Assembly (NCBI GenBank): GCA_950295325.1
Contig: OX485803.1
Coordinates: 64,867,554 to 64,931,553, forward strand
Length of the DNA stretch: 64,000 nucleotides
From: Polytrichum commune
Lineage: Eukaryota; Streptophyta; Polytrichopsida; Polytrichales; Polytrichaceae
Reading direction: 5' to 3'
Shown: piece after piece, positions 58,411 through 64,000 of the stretch
Layout: every line of letters begins with the position of its first letter
How positions within the stretch are numbered: position 1 is the stretch's first letter
Position numbers and translations under genes: made by a program
The notes under the pieces: generated by a model
The model's database searches: none
Seen by the model: the letters and a program-made list of their open reading frames with translations, nothing else
Told to the model about the DNA's origin: nothing

Positions 58411-61087
58411 ACAAATCTTAACATACATAAAAATCATGTACAAGATTTCAAGCGCAAAATTTCATATACAAGTCATAGCAAGGTATTACATAAATAGATA
58501 TTGTGTCATTATCAACTTGTGTACAATGTAGATTGGATAAAAATTTAGAATAGACTTGTGTGTGGAAACGGTGACTTCAAATACCGTAGGAGTGACGCTA
58601 ATTTATCATTGGAATGGCAAAACATCTATTTATATGGATGAACCCACATTGTAAAGGTTGTTTATTTTATTCAGTGGTAATGTAGCATCACTTTTATCAC
58701 ATATTGCATAATAAATACTATACGCTACCATGTAGTGTTATGTAATACTTTTTACACGACTTCATAGACAACATTGTGTTTAGGATGGTACAAACCTTCT
58801 AGAGGGTCTTGACTCTTCCCTGGGATGTACACAATCTGGATGAAGATTTGTACTTAGCTACTCATGCCATCTAGTTCAAACTCTCCCATACAATAAAACG
58901 CTAGTTGCATGCGGGTTAAGTGATTTTAGAAAACACATGAGAGGAGTTTTTAAGTTAACAAAGGGTTAAGACTAAATGAAAAAAATAATTACGTTCAAAC
59001 TGCCAAAGGGTGCAAGATAATGGGATTAAATAAAAGTAGGGAAAAAATTGGGTGTTAAAAAAAATTAATTTAAAAAATAAAATAATAAAAAATCCCCCAG
59101 TATAGGAGCTTCAATGCACATGTATACATAAACTATGAGATAGTGAAGTACTTGGGTTTTTAGGTCAAGATTTGATTTTCAAAAACTCATTGTCATGACT
59201 CCAAGATTTTTCCTTTTTTCAATTTCCATTTTTATAAATAATCATCTACATACTAGGATCATTGGTAGGGTACTTAGACCGTATTTTTGCCATGGTTTCA
59301 ATTTATTTCTTCGACCGAAAGAAATCATTTGACACAATGTTGAAAATTTTGAAGTGGGCACTGTGGATAAATATCTTAGTACTTGAACAGCCCCCACCCT
59401 CAAGTCAACGCACTTTTATCCATGCCTTTGAAAATCTAAAAAAAGCCTAATGTTGAGATTCACATTATTGTCTTAAACCCAAAAAGTATACTAGAATGGA
59501 TGTTGGGTTAAAAAAAACAACATCCATCCCATCCTCCAAAATCAACATAGTTGTCATGTTTATCCATTTGTTGTCCCGATATGGAAATTTTGACCATGAC
59601 AAGCTCCTCCCAATTTTGGATGTGATGCAAAATGCCTTGATATCATCCAACGGGTAGTAGGTTGTAAGTTGATTATATGATGAAGAACACACAAAGAGAT
59701 CGTGGTTAGAGATTGTGGAAACATGAGACACGGTTAAAGGTTACACTCCAAAAGGTAAGAAAGAAAGGGTTTGGTAACAAACATAAAACCACAAATACAA
59801 TATCGTAGCTCTCTAGTAGCCTGGGCTGAAAATAATCAATCTTAAAGGTGCTTAAAGTTGTGGGAAATTAATTTCGTTGAGTATCCGGAAAAAAAGAAAA
59901 ATAACATTGAAAGAGTGACTGAAATCATAACAATGAATGCAACTAGAATCCAACAAAGTAGCATCAAACCAAAGTAAAATTTTATTTCCAAGCAAAACCT
60001 TGACATACAAGTTAACGACAAACTTTAGGGTAAGGAATGTTGGTTAAGGGAAGTGTTTAGGTTAATCGTAGCCGGCATAGATGAAATTAGGAAAAGCATC
60101 CATAAATTATAGAAATGACTTGGATGAATGTTTAACTTATTTTTAATTTATTTTTGAGTTTGCCAAATTTTAGAATATTATTTTTTGGGTTGCCTAACGT
60201 ACTTTCAAACTTTAATTAATTAATAGGCAAAAAGGTGCCCAAGCTGCTAGAGAGCTACGGTAAGATGCTTCTCATCGATTGAAACAAAAAAAACCATTCA
60301 ACACTCTATTTCCTCACAAAGAATTGGTGCATTTGAATGCTATTGTTCAAGAAAATGATTGTTGGATACTCGGAAAGTGAGTGTGAGTCTTGTGCTATGT
60401 CATCATTATAGAACACCTTGAGTGAGTAAAAGAGTTTGTGCAAATAATAAGGGAACTTAAGGAGTGAATGATGGTATGTTTGGTATGTTAAGGTCGAGGC
60501 ATCCACAATCAACCAAGTTCATTTAACTGTTTACAAGGGTACATGTAATGCCGACATTGATGATTTTTTTTTTTTTAAGGCAAACAGAGTCAAGGTTCAC
60601 ATGGTGGCGGCTTGTAGTTGATTACCCTCATGAGAGTTTTGACAATTGTCATAGCCACAAATTAACATTTAAATGAGCGGATATGGGTCAAACTTATATA
60701 TCAATTGTGTGTTCAAGTAAACTTTACCGCTTCGAAATTTGTAACAATTCTCATATTCATAAAAAAAAATTATTAAAAAAATTTGCATTTTCCTCAAAAA
60801 TATGTTTCTCTTCGCAAATTAAATAACGCCCCGCTATCACTCCTCCTAAACATGTGCAAACTTTATAACTTTATCGGTTACAGAAGCCTCAACCTCATGT
60901 TATTTCATGTTATGTTTACCTTTATATCCAGACTCCATTGGCTATCATCAATGTGCAATTTAGGACAATGAACGGAGAGAACCAACTGCTAAGTACAGAT
61001 GAAGTGGTTGAGTTTGAGGAAAAACTAGTTCAAGTTCAAGACTTCAAGAAAATTACCAATGATATATTCTCCAAACTGCAAATATAT

Positions 61088-61134
61088 TTAGAGGATATAC
61101 CTCAAGTTATTTTAATTTGAGGTATATCCTCTAA
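61088..61134. repeat. Perfect short hairpin
   Basis: TTAGAGGATATACCTCAA (61088-61105) is the exact complement of TTGAGGTATATCCTCTAA (61117-61134) across an 11-base loop. A third, diverged copy of the arm (TTTAGAGAATATGCCTCAAA) lies about 20 bp downstream. Confidence 0.75.
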
Positions 61135-61435
61135 TTTGACAAAAACATATGGCATATTTAGAGAATATGCCTCAAACTAATTAAGGAAAACTGAACAATG
61201 TCATCAAATAACTGGTTGGCCTCGGAAACACTAGGGTTTTGACCGATTATGTCCAAAATCCCCCTTTCAAGTGTCTCCTATTGGTAGTTGATCTACGTAT
61301 TAGAATGCAAACAGGTGTGAGTGATGCCGTGGGCTCAATAAATGTCTTTGGAAGTTTAGGGCCGGAGATTGTGGGCTATGTCACCAAGCATTGATGAGTA
61401 TTAGGGTTCATAGTGCATAACATGTATTGTATAAG

Positions 61436-61637
61436 GTTGAGGCATCTATGACCGTTAAAATAAGAGAGTTTGCATGTGTGTTAGGGAGAGTGATAATAAG
61501 CTATTGTTTTTTTCTTGCAATGAGAACAAGTTCTAAGGAGAATGCAATTTATTCATGAATACGGAAATCGCTAGAAATTTTGAAGCGGTAAAATTAGGGT
61601 AACACATAGTTGATCTATAGGTTTACCCATAACTGCT
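61436..61637 (+). repeat. Dispersed family B, copy 2
   Basis: Matches 12548-12768 in order (GAGGCATCTATGACCGTTAA, AGAGAGTTTGCA, ACGGAAATCGCTAGAAATTT, AGTTGATCTATAGGTTTACC). The downstream match resumes at about 61785 after roughly 150 bp of extra sequence. Confidence 0.55.
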
Positions 61638-62524
61638 AATGTTTGGCTCCAACAATTTTCAAAAAATTTATGAGCGTAATCAATCACAAACTGCCACCAC
61701 ATAAACCTTAACTCCTTTTGCTTGAAAAATATAGTTCTCATCTGTGTCGACATTACATGACCCTGATGAGCTGTTGAATATGGACATGGTCGACTATCGA
61801 TGCCTCGACCTTAGATGCCAAGTAACTTGAGGGTGAAAACGTTGGGAACACTTTATAACATGGAGAAATAAATTATAGGGGGAACCCCCACTTAGCATGA
61901 ACGACTCTACATTAGTCAAGCAAGATAACCATAAACATGTAGGGGGAGGTTTTACCAGATTCCCTAACACGATTGCCACAAATGCTTGAGTTTTTTTGCA
62001 TACAATCCATATAGTAAAGAACAAGCGTGAAACCTCTACAATAGAACTTCTTAATGCAAGCTACTTATTTGGTATAATGTAACAAGTGCACATATTGCAC
62101 ATCATCTATATATGAACAAGTGTATCTATACACAATGGACATTATAGCTAAAATAATTACATAAACATGGTCCATGTTGCCCATTACCATTCATATATTG
62201 TTTTGTATCAAGGAGATATCCACAATGTGCTCATTAAAGTTCAAGGTATTACAATCCAAGATGACACTAAACTACCGGATGATAGTGGAGAGGTACCCAA
62301 ACCGAACGGAGTGGTTGGCGGTTCGATTCTCAGCCATGAAATTGCCACTATACTTGATGGAAAAACTAGTCAAGTGGTCAAGCGCCTCCTATTCTTCTTC
62401 GTTTAAAAACAAAAAACAAATTGAGGTATTAACTTACAGTCAAGTTCAATGGGAAGATGACAAGCATTTTTTTTAGTACCTCCAAAGGCTACCCTCCATG
62501 ATGGAGCCCCATATATGGCCTTGC

Positions 62525-62955
62525 CACAGGGAGATCACTACATTATCAAGTTGAACACCGCGTGCGAACAAAGTATGCTACCCTATATTACATGCCATAA
62601 ATAATTTTAAATTTTATGATATATTTTTCTACATATACATAACCATTGATAACATCTTTTGTATGTATTTTTTGAAATTTTTAGTCATCTTCATTTTTGT
62701 AGTAATTGTTTTAGTTCAATTCTGCGTCATTCTAGTTAGAAACGGTACGTTTAAAAATAAAATAAACAAGAATCATCAAATTTAGTTACCATTTTTCACT
62801 TTGTAATCGGTACCTTGTATATCTATCTACTCATGAATTTTTTTTGATAAAAGTCTTACCCATTTTGGCAATGCTTTATATAAAAAGTAGGATTTTTTAC
62901 ATGTAAAGTGTTTGCACGTAGTTGTTCAACTTTACAATGGAGTGACCTCCCCGTG
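62525..62955. mobile_element. hAT-type MITE, copy 2, with perfect 8-bp target duplication
   Basis: Ends CACAGGGAGATCACTACATT and GTGACCTCCCCGTG match those of 2592-2979. The flanks are an exact 8-bp repeat GGCCTTGC (62517-62524 and 62956-62963). The interior is the reverse complement of copy 1, so it inserted in the opposite orientation. Confidence 0.85.
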
Positions 62956-64000
62956 GGCCTTGCAAGCTTTGAAGGGTTGGGCATATGGCATGGGATTCCA
63001 CGACCCAGGTGGTCTTGGAGGATGTGGGCCGCAAAAGAAAAAAGAAAAAGAAAAAGACTTAAAGATTGAATGTGATAGTAAGCATTTGTGGTACAAGCAC
63101 ATATTTTTACCTTAGGATGAAACACAAGTAGTGTGTTCACTGCATTGAGGTAAAACACATGCTAATTTTATACTGAATTTTAAAACTTATGCAATGGTTT
63201 GCCTTGGCTGTAACATGGATTTAGATACACATTGTTGTCGCCCAATTGGATGCTTGACCTCCCAAGCTATTGCATGCAGCTGAAGCATGCCATTTTTGGG
63301 GCATGTGCCAACCCTTCAGGGTGTATTCATGAGAAGGGGTAGACACATGTGCAATGTGCACTTTCTTGTCATTTTTTCCAACCACTCAGTAGGGTCCATA
63401 CCTTTTTTTAAATTTTATTAAAGCTTTGAACTATCCTTCAATCAAGACACTTCATTTCTTGTAAGTTTGACTAGGCTAGTGGTGTGATCAACATGACTCA
63501 TATTTTGGAAGCTTCCCTTTTTTGAGGGAGGGGAGGGGAGAGGGTCAATAATTTTATTAGGCTTTGAGCATTTAATGAATATGTCCTCATCCATGGAGCC
63601 AAACGAGTGTTTTGGACCATGTTGCATGGTACACTCCATGGAACTTGACCCTTAGGATGGCCTCTCATTCATGTGATGCTTTGGCACATGGTCAAAGATG
63701 TTGTTACTTTTCAATTCCTTTCCATGTGGTACATTGAGCACATTTCATATGAGAGACTTATATCTAAGTGTTAGTATAGTCACCCATCCAAGCCAATGGT
63801 TAAATTTTTAGAGAGAATTGACCTCTAATGTCCTATACATTTTTATTTTTGTTTTGTCCCATTAAGAATATTTGGAAGCGTCAATGGGGATGCAAACTTA
63901 ATGTTTTTTTTCTTTTTGCTCAAAATGTTTAATGACAATAAATGACATATGTATTTACTCGTGGGAAAAATATTCTTCAAGAATTTCACAAGGATGTAGC

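Larger units (their letters stand above)
53311..64000. other. Long spacer without a supported gene
   Basis: The first part holds the PDI 3' UTR. Beyond it, open frames are short and unrelated to families I know. Repeats present: 48-bp tandem repeat (55807-55940), family A (56205-56525), hairpins (57448-57517 and 61088-61134), microsatellites (58327-58410), family B (61436-61637) and a hAT-type MITE (62525-62955). Confidence 0.5.

Noticed and set aside
1..64000. CRISPR arrays, bacterial operons, ribosome binding sites or phage genes
   Set aside because: All genes are spliced and plant-like. The tandem repeats have long units without uniform spacers, so none fits a CRISPR array.

Overview
The window is a piece of a nuclear genome from a green plant. 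It carries five spliced protein genes with conventional GT-AG introns, long AT-rich spacers, and many small non-autonomous transposons. The nuclear gene for a photosystem II subunit (PsbY) with a chloroplast leader, and a homologue of ARG1 (Altered Response to Gravity), mark it as Viridiplantae, almost certainly a land plant. A compact TSPO and a PI-PLC with some animal-like residues make me lean towards a seed-free plant such as a moss, but that is inference and I cannot name a species.

Layout: (1) 1-5.4 kb is spacer with two clear MITEs. (2) 9.74-5.39 kb, minus strand: phosphoinositide-specific phospholipase C, nine coding exons. (3) 9.8-13.2 kb is repeat-rich spacer. (4) 13.96-20.38 kb, plus: ARG1-like DnaJ protein, eleven coding exons, with MITEs in its introns. 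(5) 23.71-26.60 kb, plus: TSPO/MBR membrane protein, seven coding exons, behind a tandemly duplicated 5' intron. (6) 26.6-32.4 kb is repeat-rich spacer with nested elements. (7) 32.7-37.03 kb, plus: PsbY polyprotein with four PsbY units, a 5'-leader intron built from tandem repeats, and two paralogous introns. (8) 38.7-41.4 kb: decayed PIF/Harbinger transposon (transposase plus and Myb-like partner minus). (9) 41.8-44.9 kb is spacer with a 600-bp foldback element and a direct repeat. (10) 45.17-53.31 kb, plus: PDI-like protein ending in KDEL, twelve coding exons, with a minisatellite in intron 1 and a MITE in the last intron. (11) 53.3-64 kb is spacer with repeats and no gene I can support.

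The five genes do not form a functional cluster. They act in phosphoinositide signalling, gravity signalling or chaperone work, membrane tetrapyrrole/stress transport, photosystem II, and ER protein folding. The most unusual items are the four-unit PsbY polyprotein with direct evidence of block duplication, the PLC with a basic X-Y linker and an acidic repetitive tail, and several TIR elements with perfect target-site duplications. All exon joins were worked out by eye from frame, splice sites and family similarity. No search was run.
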